Assembly: GCA_016713875.1 (NCBI GenBank)
Contig: JADJOI010000003.1
Span: 372,001-436,000, forward strand
From: Flavobacteriales bacterium
GTDB lineage: Bacteria > Bacteroidota > Bacteroidia > Flavobacteriales_F > PHOS-HE28
Length of the DNA: 64,000 bases
Direction: 5' to 3'
A program made the translations under genes and the position numbers. Of this stretch, positions 24,766-32,422 are shown in pieces. Numbering within the stretch: position 1 is the stretch's first letter; each line of letters opens with the position of its first letter. The notes beneath the pieces were generated by a model. It did no database searches, was not told the DNA's origin, and saw nothing but the letters and a program-made list of their open reading frames with translations.

Positions 24766-26181
24766 CTATTTCCGCACCGCTTCCTCCTGGGGCAGGTAGC
24801 CCAGCAGTTGCAGCATGCGTTCGGCGCTCTGTTCGGGGGCGAAGAGGCGGTCGGTGAGCGAGCCGTCCGCGGCGCGGTCCAGCAGCACGTGCTTGGGCTT
24901 GGGGATCAGGCAATGCTGGATGCCGCCGAAACCGCCCAGGGTGTCCTGGTAGGCGCCCGTGTTGAAGAAGCCGATGAACTGGCGGCGGTCCTCGCGGAAG
25001 CGCGGCAGGTAGATGGCGTTGATGTGCTGTTCGCTGTTGTAGTAGTCGTCGCTGTCGCAGGTCATGCCGCCCAGGAACACGCGCTCATACTCGTCGGCCC
25101 AGTTGTTCACCGGCAGCATGATGAAGCGCTTGCTGATGGCCCAGGTGTCGGGCAGGGTGGTCATGAAGCTTCCGTCGATCATGTTCCAGCGCTCCTTCTC
25201 GTTCTGCTTCTTCTGGTGCACGATGCTGAAGAAGGTGGCGCCGCTGTCGCTGACGGTGAAGCTGCCGAACTCGCTGTAGATGTGGGGCTCCTTCACCTTG
25301 TTCTCGGCGCAGATGTCCTTGATGCGGCCGGTGATCTCGCCGATCATGTAGTCGAGGTCGAAGCTGAAGTTGAGGCTGTTCTTGATGGGCAGGCCACCGC
25401 CGATGTCGAGGGTGTCCAGGGTGGGGCAGAGCTTCTTGAGGTCGCAGTACACGTTGACGCACTTGCTGAGCTCGTTCCAGTAGTAGGCCGTGTCGGTGAT
25501 GCCGGTGTTGATGAAGAAGTGCATCAGCTTGAGGCGGAACTTCCGCTGCTTGCTGACGTTGCGCATGTAGAAGGGGATGATGTCCTTGTAGCCGATGCCC
25601 AGGCGGCTGGTGTAGAACTCGAACTTGGGCGCCTCCTCGGCGGCGATGCGGATGCCGATGTCGCAGGGGCCGGTGATCACCTCGTCCAGCTGGTAGATCT
25701 CGGCCATGTTGTCGATGATGGGCATCACGCGCAGGCCGGCGTTGGCCAGGCGGCCGATGTTGCGGATGTAGCGCTCGTCCTTGAAGCCGTTGCACAGGAT
25801 GATGGCGTCCTTGGGCATGCGGCCGCGCTCCAGCAGGAGCTCGATCATCTCCATGTCATAGGCGCTGCTGGTCTCCAGGTTCACGCCCTTGTCCAGCACC
25901 TTGTCGATGATGTAGCTGAAGTGGTTGCTTTTGGTGCAGTAGAAGTAGGTGTACTCGCCCTGGTAGTCGTGCTCCTTGAAGGCCTTGGCGAAGCTGGCGC
26001 GGGCCAGGTCGATCTTCTCGCCGATCTTCGGCAGGTAGGTGATGCGCACCGGGGTGCCGTACTTCTCCAGCAGGGGCACCAGGTCCACGCCGTTCCAGGT
26101 GAGGTGGTCGCCGTCCAGACCGAACTCGTCCTTCGGGAAGTCGAAGGTCTGCTCGATGAGGTCGATGTAGCGGGTCTTCAT
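24766..26181 (-). CDS. speA: Arginine decarboxylase (fold-type III, short form)
   Basis: 471 aa PLP enzyme of alanine-racemase fold III. The cofactor lysine is in YFYCTKSNHFSYI (K84). DIGGGLPIKNSLNF is the phosphate-binding glycine-rich segment, EFGSFTVSDSG and CDSDDYYNSEQ contain the conserved active-site residues (the cysteine and aspartate cluster from the second subunit). The length suits the short Bacteroidota arginine decarboxylases rather than the about 650-aa SpeA of Proteobacteria. It turns arginine into agmatine. First gene of the operon with the deoxyhypusine-synthase-like protein 96 bp downstream. A 140-bp leader separates it from a possible small gene upstream. Cytoplasmic. Confidence 0.85.
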   Translation of the reverse strand: MKTRYIDLIEQTFDFPKDEFGLDGDHLTWNGVDLVPLLEKYGTPVRITYLPKIGEKIDLARASFAKAFKEHDYQGEYTYFYCTKSNHFSYIIDKVLDKGVNLETSSAYDMEMIELLLERGRMPKDAIILCNGFKDERYIRNIGRLANAGLRVMPIIDNMAEIYQLDEVITGPCDIGIRIAAEEAPKFEFYTSRLGIGYKDIIPFYMRNVSKQRKFRLKLMHFFINTGITDTAYYWNELSKCVNVYCDLKKLCPTLDTLDIGGGLPIKNSLNFSFDLDYMIGEITGRIKDICAENKVKEPHIYSEFGSFTVSDSGATFFSIVHQKKQNEKERWNMIDGSFMTTLPDTWAISKRFIMLPVNNWADEYERVFLGGMTCDSDDYYNSEQHINAIYLPRFREDRRQFIGFFNTGAYQDTLGGFGGIQHCLIPKPKHVLLDRAADGSLTDRLFAPEQSAERMLQLLGYLPQEEAVRK

Positions 26182-26320
26182 GCGCGGAGGTGCGGATGGG
26201 GGTATGCGGAGAGGGCCGTGCGGATGGAGCGCGGAAGATGCGGGCCGGGCGCGGCCTGAACGGGCGGTCGTGCGTGCGCGAAGGCGGCTGGGGAGGGCCG
26301 GAGGGGCACGCGCGCGGTCA

Positions 26321-26431
26321 TCAGCGGAAGGCGGTGGCGGGCGTCCCGTGCGGCACGAAGGCCGCGCCGCCCACGGCGATGAGCAGGGCCGACCAGGTCT
26401 GGTCGCTGAGTCCGGCGGCGCGCTTGGTCAT
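26321..26431 (-). CDS. Possible 36-aa small protein or leader peptide
   Basis: MTKRAAGLSDQTWSALLIA followed by VGGAAFVPHGTPATAFR. A full 36-codon frame with a perfect TAnnTTTG promoter 13 nt upstream. It has one mildly hydrophobic stretch (ALLIAVGGAAFV). It lies 139 bp upstream of the arginine decarboxylase gene and could be a leader whose translation affects that gene, a small membrane-associated protein, or a chance frame. The surrounding 315 bases contain no other candidate. Not recognised. Confidence 0.35.
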   Translation of the reverse strand: MTKRAAGLSDQTWSALLIAVGGAAFVPHGTPATAFR

Positions 26432-26444
26432 GGGCGGAACGGGG

Positions 26445-26452
26445 CAAAAGTA
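26445..26452 (-). promoter_or_regulatory. Promoter: perfect TAnnTTTG element
   Basis: Minus-strand TACTTTTG, exact match to the Bacteroidota -7 consensus; it should serve the 36-codon frame and the arginine decarboxylase operon. Confidence 0.5.
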
Positions 26453-26496
26453 GCGGGCACGAGGAAGCCCCCGGACCCGCTGGAGAAAAAACAGGA

Positions 26497-27564
26497 TCAC
26501 AGCCACCGCTTCCGCCGGAACCACACCAACATGCCGCCGGCGATCACGGCCATCAGGCCCATCACCAGGAAGTAGCCGTGCCGCCAGCGCAGTTCGGGCA
26601 TGTGGTCGAAGTTCATGCCGTACACCCCCACGATGAAGGTGAGGGGGATGAAGATGGTGCTGATGATGGTGAGCAGCTTGATCACCTGGCCCATGCGCAG
26701 GTTCACCCCGGCGTGGTACGTGTTCTCCAGGTTCGCGAGCATGTCGCGGAAGGTGGCGATGGTCTCGGCGATGTACACCGTGTGGTCCTGCAGGTCGTTG
26801 ATGTAGCGCCGGGTGTTCTTGTCGATCAGCGGGCTCTGCAGGGTGTTGAGGCGGCCGGCCAGTTCGCGGGCGGGGGTCACGTAGCGCGTCACGGTGATCA
26901 GCAATCCGCGCAGTTCCTGGAGGCTCAACAGATCCTCGTTGCCCGGGCGCACCGTCACCTTGCGCTCCAGGCGCTCGATGCGTCGGCCGAGCTCTTCCAC
27001 CACCAGGAAGTAGTTGTCCACGATCACGTCGAGCAGCGCGTACAGGAGGTAGTCGGCGCCGCTCTTGCGTACGCGGCCGAGCCTGTGGCGGATCCGCTCA
27101 CGGATGGGGTCCAGCACATCGCCGGGCCGCTCCTGGAAGCTGATCACATGCCCGCGTCCGAGCACCAGGCTCACCTGCTCCACATCGATGGACCCGGTGT
27201 CCTCGTCCATGGCGAGCATCTTCACCACCACGAACAGATCGTCCTGGTACTCCTCGAGCTTGGGCCGTTGGTCGGTGTTGAGGACGTCCTCCAGCAACAG
27301 CGGGTGCAGACCAAAGCGCTCGCCGATGGCGGTCACCACCTGTCCGTCGTGCAGGCTGTCCACGTCCACCCAGCACACCATGCCCTGCGGCGGAGGTAGC
27401 TGCAGTGCCATGAGGTCCGGCGCCTTCGTTTCGGTGTAGGTGTCCGCATCATAGACGAAGGCACGGAGGGTGCCCCGTTCCACGGCATCGCCGGCCACCT
27501 GCACCAGGGATCCCGGTGGCAGGCCCACCTTTCCGGCGCGGCTATGCACCCGCTTCATGCCCAT
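26497..27564 (-). CDS. corA: CorA-family magnesium/cobalt transporter
   Basis: 355 aa. A large N-terminal cytoplasmic domain ends in a long helix, followed by two membrane helices with the selectivity motif GMN (316-318) in IVGVYGMNFDHMPELRW. The final helix ends in VWFRRKRWL, the basic tail of the family. CorA pentamers let Mg2+ (and Co2+ or Ni2+) into the cytoplasm. The ATG at 27564 or 27558 (both in frame) overlaps the end of the MscS gene by 23 or 17 bp, so the two are coupled. No Mg2+-responsive leader is visible, and none would be expected inside the coding overlap. Confidence 0.93.
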   Translation of the reverse strand: MGMKRVHSRAGKVGLPPGSLVQVAGDAVERGTLRAFVYDADTYTETKAPDLMALQLPPPQGMVCWVDVDSLHDGQVVTAIGERFGLHPLLLEDVLNTDQRPKLEEYQDDLFVVVKMLAMDEDTGSIDVEQVSLVLGRGHVISFQERPGDVLDPIRERIRHRLGRVRKSGADYLLYALLDVIVDNYFLVVEELGRRIERLERKVTVRPGNEDLLSLQELRGLLITVTRYVTPARELAGRLNTLQSPLIDKNTRRYINDLQDHTVYIAETIATFRDMLANLENTYHAGVNLRMGQVIKLLTIISTIFIPLTFIVGVYGMNFDHMPELRWRHGYFLVMGLMAVIAGGMLVWFRRKRWL

Positions 27565-28441
27565 GGCCCGGCGGTGCTCCGCCCTCGTATTTATGCACCA
27601 CGGTGCGGTGCGGGTAGGGGATCTCCACGCCTTCGCGGTCGAAGCGTTCCTTGATGGCGAGGTTGAGGTCGAAGTGCATCATGCGCGCGGTGAGGGCGTC
27701 CTTGGCCCAGACGTAGGCGCGCAGCAACAGCCCCGATTCGCCGAGGGCGATGAGGCGCACCGCCACGATGGGCTCGTTCTTGGCCTTCTCTTCGGGGGTG
27801 CGTTTGTCCAGCCGGTCCTTGTGGGCCAGGCACACTTCCTGCAGCACCTGCATCGCGCGCCTTGCATCGGTCCCGTAGCCCACGCTCACCTCCACATACT
27901 GGCAGATGGCCTGGTCCACCACGGTGCTGTTCACGATCGTCTCATCGCTGATCTTGGAGTTGGGGATGATCACACGCCGGTTCTCGCCGGTCACGATCAC
28001 CGTGTGCCGGAGGGTGATGTCCTCCACCACGCCCATGTGCCCGGCCACCTGCAGCGAGTCGCCCACGCGGAAGGGTTTGAAGCTGACGATGAAGACCCCG
28101 CTGATGATGTTGCTGAAGGCGCCCTGCGCGGCCAGGCCGATGATGGCCACCAGGATGCCGGCACCGGCGAAGAGCGTGACGGCCACATGGCGGAAGCTGG
28201 GGATGGTGTAAATGATGGCGCCTGCGGCCACCAGGCCCACGATGAACCGCGTGGCGTTCCGGAGGAACCGGTAGCGCGTACGGTCCTCGTTGCCCTGGTC
28301 GCTGCGCAGGTAGCCGCGCTTCAGCAGGATGCGGATGATCCGTTCCAGGATGAAGGCCAGCGCCACGATGAGGGCGACCTTCGCGAGCAGCAGCAGGTTG
28401 AAGCCGAGCTTGTCGAGCAGACGGTCGAGGGCGGGGTCCAT
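27542..28441 (-). CDS. MscS-family small-conductance mechanosensitive channel
   Basis: 299 aa with about three N-terminal membrane helices. The pore helix is LFAGAGILVAIIGLAAQGAF followed by SNIISGVFIVSFKPFRVGD, and the beta domain begins VEDITLRHTVIVTGENRRVI with IIPNSKISDETIVN, both canonical. It releases solutes on hypo-osmotic shock. A perfect TATGTTTG promoter sits 10 nt before the ATG. It shares its transcript with corA, so osmotic and ion homeostasis genes are grouped. Confidence 0.93.
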   Translation of the reverse strand: MDPALDRLLDKLGFNLLLLAKVALIVALAFILERIIRILLKRGYLRSDQGNEDRTRYRFLRNATRFIVGLVAAGAIIYTIPSFRHVAVTLFAGAGILVAIIGLAAQGAFSNIISGVFIVSFKPFRVGDSLQVAGHMGVVEDITLRHTVIVTGENRRVIIPNSKISDETIVNSTVVDQAICQYVEVSVGYGTDARRAMQVLQEVCLAHKDRLDKRTPEEKAKNEPIVAVRLIALGESGLLLRAYVWAKDALTARMMHFDLNLAIKERFDREGVEIPYPHRTVVHKYEGGAPPGHGHEAGA

Positions 28442-28451
28442 GATGGCCGCA

Positions 28452-28459
28452 CAAACATA
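28452..28459 (-). promoter_or_regulatory. Promoter: perfect TAnnTTTG element for mscS-corA
   Basis: Minus-strand TATGTTTG, 10 nt upstream of the ATG at 28441, in the 33-bp gap after the peptidase E gene; predicts a very short leader. Confidence 0.6.
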
Positions 28460-28474
28460 GCGGCGCGGCGACCG

Positions 28475-29182
28475 TCAGTGGCCGGCCAGGTCCACGCGCA
28501 GATCGGCGCCCTCGGCGAGCTCCACCGCGTCGGTCCCGGCACGGAACAGGCGTGCGGGACGGCCCACGAGCCGCATCCGCTCGTCGGTCACGTGCAACAG
28601 GGAACCTTCGCGCAGGCCGATCACACGGCGTTGCGGGTTCGCCACCAGGAACTCGGCCAGCCGCTGGTCGCGGGTCTCGCCACCATGACCTTCCAGCCGG
28701 GCATCGGTGTAATGCGGGTTGATCTGGAACGGCACCAGGTCGAGCGCGCGGAAGCTGGGCGGCTCGGTGATGGGCATGTCGTTGGTGGTCATGATCGTGG
28801 GGCAGGCCACATTGCTTCCCGCGCTCCAGCCGACATAGGGCATGCCCTCGCGCACCCGGCGGCGGATGGCGCGCAGCAGATCGTGCTTGTACAGCAGCCG
28901 CAGCAGCTGGAAGGTGTTGCCCCCGCCCACCGCGACGGCGTCGGCCGCGTCCACCACGGCCGCGGGATCGTCGCTGCGATGCACGCTCTCCAGGGTGTGG
29001 CCCAGTTCGGCGAAGGGTGCGGCCACCGCATCGGCATAGGCATCGAAGGTGAAGGTGACGGCGGCGTAGGGCACGAAGGCGATGCGCGCGGGTGCGGGCA
29101 GAAAGGCGGACAGGTGCGGACGGGGCCACTGCATGAAGGGCTCGCCGGGAAGCGTGGAATTGCTCAGCAGCAGGAGTCGCAT
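28475..29182 (-). CDS. pepE: Peptidase E (alpha-aspartyl dipeptidase, S51 family)
   Basis: 235 aa, close to the length of the enterobacterial enzyme. The catalytic residues fall at the same numbers as in the classical PepE: S120 in YVGWSAGSN, D135 in TNDMPITEPPS and H157 in INPHYTDA. It hydrolyses dipeptides with N-terminal aspartate. It starts 3 bp after the OmpA/DUF1573 gene, so it is probably co-transcribed with the first surface module, which may be chance packing rather than a shared function. Cytoplasmic. Confidence 0.94.
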   Translation of the reverse strand: MRLLLLSNSTLPGEPFMQWPRPHLSAFLPAPARIAFVPYAAVTFTFDAYADAVAAPFAELGHTLESVHRSDDPAAVVDAADAVAVGGGNTFQLLRLLYKHDLLRAIRRRVREGMPYVGWSAGSNVACPTIMTTNDMPITEPPSFRALDLVPFQINPHYTDARLEGHGGETRDQRLAEFLVANPQRRVIGLREGSLLHVTDERMRLVGRPARLFRAGTDAVELAEGADLRVDLAGH

Positions 29183-29185
29183 GGG

Positions 29186-31408
29186 TCAGTCGGGCACCAT
29201 GGTGCCGGTGATGGTGAGGAAGATCTCCGACGGTTCGCCGTCGGTGAGCACGCGGACGCGCCGCATCATGGCCCCTTCCTGCGCACGGCCGTTGAAGGTG
29301 ATGTCCAGGGAGGTGCTGCCGCCCGGAGCGATCAGGTTCGCGGTCGGCTTTGCCGTGGTGCATCCGCAGTCGGACTCCACCTCGATCAACAGCAGTGGTC
29401 GTGTTCCGCGGTTATGCAGATGGAAGCGCAGTTGTTGCTCCGCGCCGATGGGGATGCGGCCCAGGTCCACCAGGGTGCGGTCCACCTGCACGGTGACGCC
29501 TTCGGCGGGGACCTCGAGCAGTTGTTCGATCTCGATGCGGCGCTCCCGCGCGGCCTCCACGCTGTACACGGACCGCTGCACATCGCCCAGTGCATCGCTC
29601 ACTCCCGTGGCGGCCTTCTCCTCACCGAAGGGCGCCGGGGTGATGGTGAGCAGGCCGCCGTTCGGAGCGGTGCCTTCCAGGAACGGGATGAAGAAGCCGC
29701 CGTCAATGCTGCGCAGATGGTTCACCACGCTCTGGATGCGGCGCAACGACAGGTTGGCGTTGTAGTCGCTCTTGGCCAGCGGGCTGGCGAAGCCGCGCAC
29801 GACGAGCTCGATCCGCTGACCTTGTTCCATGGCTTCGCGCAGCACCACGGCGGCGGCGTTCAGGTCGTCCAGTCCCTTGCGCACCTCCTCGATGAAGAAG
29901 CGTTCAAAAGCGGCCGCGGCGGCCGGATCATGCAGCTCGGCACGGTAGCGCGGCAGCAGCGCTTCGTAGTCCGTGAAGGTGGCCGGATAGCTGCGGTCCG
30001 TGGTCTTCTTCCAGCTGCGCGGGTCGGGCTCGTCGTTATGGAAGTAGAGGCGTACGGGCAGCTTGCTGCGCAGGTCCGCCAGCCGTTGCCGGGTGCTGTG
30101 CACGGTGTCGGCCGGCGGCGGTGGCTCCTGGGCCACCAGCGGGGCGGGCAGGCGCACCCGGTAGATGTCGCTGCAGCAGGTCTCGCCCTTCTTCGCCAGG
30201 GAACCCACGCGGTTGCTGGTGAGATAGCCCACGCCCGTGCGGCCGTCCATCACGGGGTAGAGGTCGTTCGCAGGGCTGTTCACGGGCACCCCCGCATGCA
30301 GCGGAGCGCCGAACACGTCGTCCTGCCGGGTGCTGGTGAAGATGTCGTATCCACCGATGCCCGGAAGGTGGTCGGAACTGAAGGAGAGCGTGCCGCTGGC
30401 GGGGTCGAAATGCGGGCAGGTCTCGTTGCCGCGGGTGTTCACCGCACCGGGCAACGGATAGAGGTCCGTGACCGTACCGCCTTCCAGGCGGCCCCACCAG
30501 AGGTCCATGCCGCCCACACCGCCGGCGCGGTCGCTCGTGAAGAAGAGGCGTTCCACGCCGTCCACCGAAGCCACCATCGGCTGTGTATGATGGCCATCGC
30601 CCAGGCCCTCCAGCGGACGGACCTCGCCCGAGGCCAGGTCCTGTACCACGATGCCGCAGTCGCCGTTCACACAGCGAGTGAAGTGGAAGCGGCGTCCATC
30701 GAGGCTCCAGCTGCCGTTCGCGCGGTCCTCGCCCGGCACGCTGTCCGGGTAATGCGCGGGGCTCGACCAGGCCTCACCGGCCGCTGCGCTGCGGTAGATG
30801 GCCACATGGTAGGCGTTGGTGTCCACCACGGTGTTGTCATCGGCCAGCTCGCCGCGCAGCGAGCTCAGGACCAGCGCCCCGGAGCTGTCCGGCCGGGCGG
30901 CGAACTCGCTCGCGAAGCTGTTCAGCGGCTCGGGCAGGTGCTCCACGCTGATGGTGGGGGTACTGCGCGCCAGGCTGTCGGCGAGGGCGCAGCCACGGAT
31001 GGCATTGGCCGCACGCTCCGCCGTGCGCGATCCCCTGTCCTTCTCCTTCTGCAGCACCTTTCGCCAGGTGGCCAGCGCGGCTGAGTGATCGCCGGCGCAG
31101 AGCTGCATCTCACCCTGCCAGCGCAGGGCGTCGGGGTACTGCCGTCCCATGTCCTTCCGGTACACGCGGTCGTACAAGGCGGCGGCCTCGGGGTATTGAT
31201 CGCTCAGGCGGCAGGCCTCGGCCTGTTTCCATTGCAGGGCCATGCGACCGGGTTCGCGCTTCAGGGCTTCACCATAGAAGCGTGACGCACCGTAGTGGTC
31301 GCCGCGCGCGAAGGCGGCATCGCCCCAGGCGATCCACTGGGCGAGCCCCTGGCCGAACAGGGCCGTGGGCAGGAGCAGCAGCAGCAGCAGCGTGTGGCGC
31401 TTCCTCAT
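29186..31408 (-). CDS. TPR / PD40 propeller / OmpA-like protein with C-terminal DUF1573 domain
   Basis: 740 aa with a signal peptide (LLLLLLLPTALFGQ). Tetratricopeptide-like segments lie at about 25-130 (FARGDHYGASRFYGEALKRE); WD40/PD40 propeller repeats at about 160-425 (RLFFTSDRAGGVGGMDLWWG, LSFSSDHLPGIGGYDIFTST); an OmpA-like domain at about 520-605 (IELVVRGFASPLAKSDYNAN, LSLRRIQSVVNHL) without the standard peptidoglycan loop; and DUF1573 at about 640-740 (ESDCGCTTAKPTANLIAPGG). TPR-PD40-OmpA is the layout of PorE-like proteins; the DUF1573 end is unusual. The gene overlaps the PorP/SprF gene by 4 bp. It probably tethers the outer-membrane partner of the type B protein to the cell wall. 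Confidence 0.8.
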   Translation of the reverse strand: MRKRHTLLLLLLLPTALFGQGLAQWIAWGDAAFARGDHYGASRFYGEALKREPGRMALQWKQAEACRLSDQYPEAAALYDRVYRKDMGRQYPDALRWQGEMQLCAGDHSAALATWRKVLQKEKDRGSRTAERAANAIRGCALADSLARSTPTISVEHLPEPLNSFASEFAARPDSSGALVLSSLRGELADDNTVVDTNAYHVAIYRSAAAGEAWSSPAHYPDSVPGEDRANGSWSLDGRRFHFTRCVNGDCGIVVQDLASGEVRPLEGLGDGHHTQPMVASVDGVERLFFTSDRAGGVGGMDLWWGRLEGGTVTDLYPLPGAVNTRGNETCPHFDPASGTLSFSSDHLPGIGGYDIFTSTRQDDVFGAPLHAGVPVNSPANDLYPVMDGRTGVGYLTSNRVGSLAKKGETCCSDIYRVRLPAPLVAQEPPPPADTVHSTRQRLADLRSKLPVRLYFHNDEPDPRSWKKTTDRSYPATFTDYEALLPRYRAELHDPAAAAAFERFFIEEVRKGLDDLNAAAVVLREAMEQGQRIELVVRGFASPLAKSDYNANLSLRRIQSVVNHLRSIDGGFFIPFLEGTAPNGGLLTITPAPFGEEKAATGVSDALGDVQRSVYSVEAARERRIEIEQLLEVPAEGVTVQVDRTLVDLGRIPIGAEQQLRFHLHNRGTRPLLLIEVESDCGCTTAKPTANLIAPGGSTSLDITFNGRAQEGAMMRRVRVLTDGEPSEIFLTITGTMVPD

Positions 31409-32418
31409 AGCTGATGCGGACAGGCTTTGAACCGGGCCGGTACCGACGGCCGGCGGCGGAACACGCGGGTCACCGTTACTTCAAAACCGCCCCGGTTGCG
31501 GCTGGCGGGCACCAGGTCGCTGGTGTTGATGTCGTAACTGAGCCCGGCGGTCCAGTCGTCGTACTCCAGTCCGGCGTAGATCGTTCCAGCATCGGCCGCG
31601 CGGTAGCTGCCGCCCATCCGCAGGGCGCGCAGGGTGCCGAAACGGTCCACCAGGATGTAGCGCAGCATCACGCCGAGCAGCAGCTCCCGGAACCTCCCCT
31701 GGGCCATGTATTGCATGTTCGGCAGCAGGTCGAAGCTGGTGCTCAAGGGCAGCTGGCCGATGACATGGAACGTGGTGCGCAGGTCCAGCGGTTCGGGCGG
31801 GCTGCCCAGGAAGCCGATGCGCGGGCGCGTGAGGTTGAACACGCCCAGGCCTGCCTGGATCAACTGGCGGTGCGCGGGACGGAAGCGGTAGGCCACACCG
31901 GCATGCAGGTCGGGATGCACGAGCGAGGCGCGTTGGAAGTCCTCGTTCGTGGCCAGGCTGGGGTCGTGGTAGAACCCGTTGTACTGGGCGTCGAAGCTCA
32001 GCTGGTCGTCGTTCAGGCTCAGCGCGGTGAAACCCAGCTGCATGCCGGCGGTGACGGCATGCCGCCCGCTGCCCGGGGCCAGCGTCCAGCTGGGGCCCAC
32101 GCCCAGCTGGAAGGTGTTCAGCCGCGAGTCGCCCGCGTTGTCGTTGAAGAGCCAGAGCCCCACACCGAGGCCCCGCTTGCCGAAGGCGTTGGCCGCGTCA
32201 TAGCCGAGGCCGAAGATGCGGTAGGGACGGGTGACCGCACGCCATTGCTGCCGGAAGATGGCGTGCACCCGATGGTCGCCGTCGAAGGCTCCGATCAGCC
32301 CCGGGCTTGTGGCCAGCGGCGTATGAAAGAACTGCGTGAAATGGATGTCCTGCGCGTGCGCACCATCGGACCACGCGAGCAGCAGGGTGGCGAGGGCCGG
32401 AAGGAGAATGCGGCGCAT
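31405..32418 (-). CDS. PorP/SprF-family outer-membrane protein
   Basis: 337 aa with a signal peptide ending near WSDGAHAQ and then IHFTQFFHTPLATSPGLIGA, the hallmark start of the PorP/SprF family (QFxxxPLxxNPAxxG-like). The rest has alternating beta-strand segments of a barrel, ending VTVTRVFRRRP. Such proteins sit in the outer membrane and assist type B T9SS cargo, usually the product of the gene directly upstream, as here (4 bp upstream). Middle gene of the first surface module. Intact, unlike the second copy at 38199-39114. Confidence 0.9.
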   Translation of the reverse strand: MRRILLPALATLLLAWSDGAHAQDIHFTQFFHTPLATSPGLIGAFDGDHRVHAIFRQQWRAVTRPYRIFGLGYDAANAFGKRGLGVGLWLFNDNAGDSRLNTFQLGVGPSWTLAPGSGRHAVTAGMQLGFTALSLNDDQLSFDAQYNGFYHDPSLATNEDFQRASLVHPDLHAGVAYRFRPAHRQLIQAGLGVFNLTRPRIGFLGSPPEPLDLRTTFHVIGQLPLSTSFDLLPNMQYMAQGRFRELLLGVMLRYILVDRFGTLRALRMGGSYRAADAGTIYAGLEYDDWTAGLSYDINTSDLVPASRNRGGFEVTVTRVFRRRPSVPARFKACPHQL

Positions 32419-32422
32419 CGGA

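Noticed and set aside
23527..26259. 910-codon plus-strand frame opposite the polyamine genes
   Set aside because: Val/Ala/Gly-rich shadow with no motif, opposite clear enzymes.
27470..31084. 1204-codon plus-strand frame opposite corA, mscS, pepE and the OmpA/DUF1573 gene
   Set aside because: It is His/Gln/Gly-rich with no motif and crosses four recognisable minus-strand genes.
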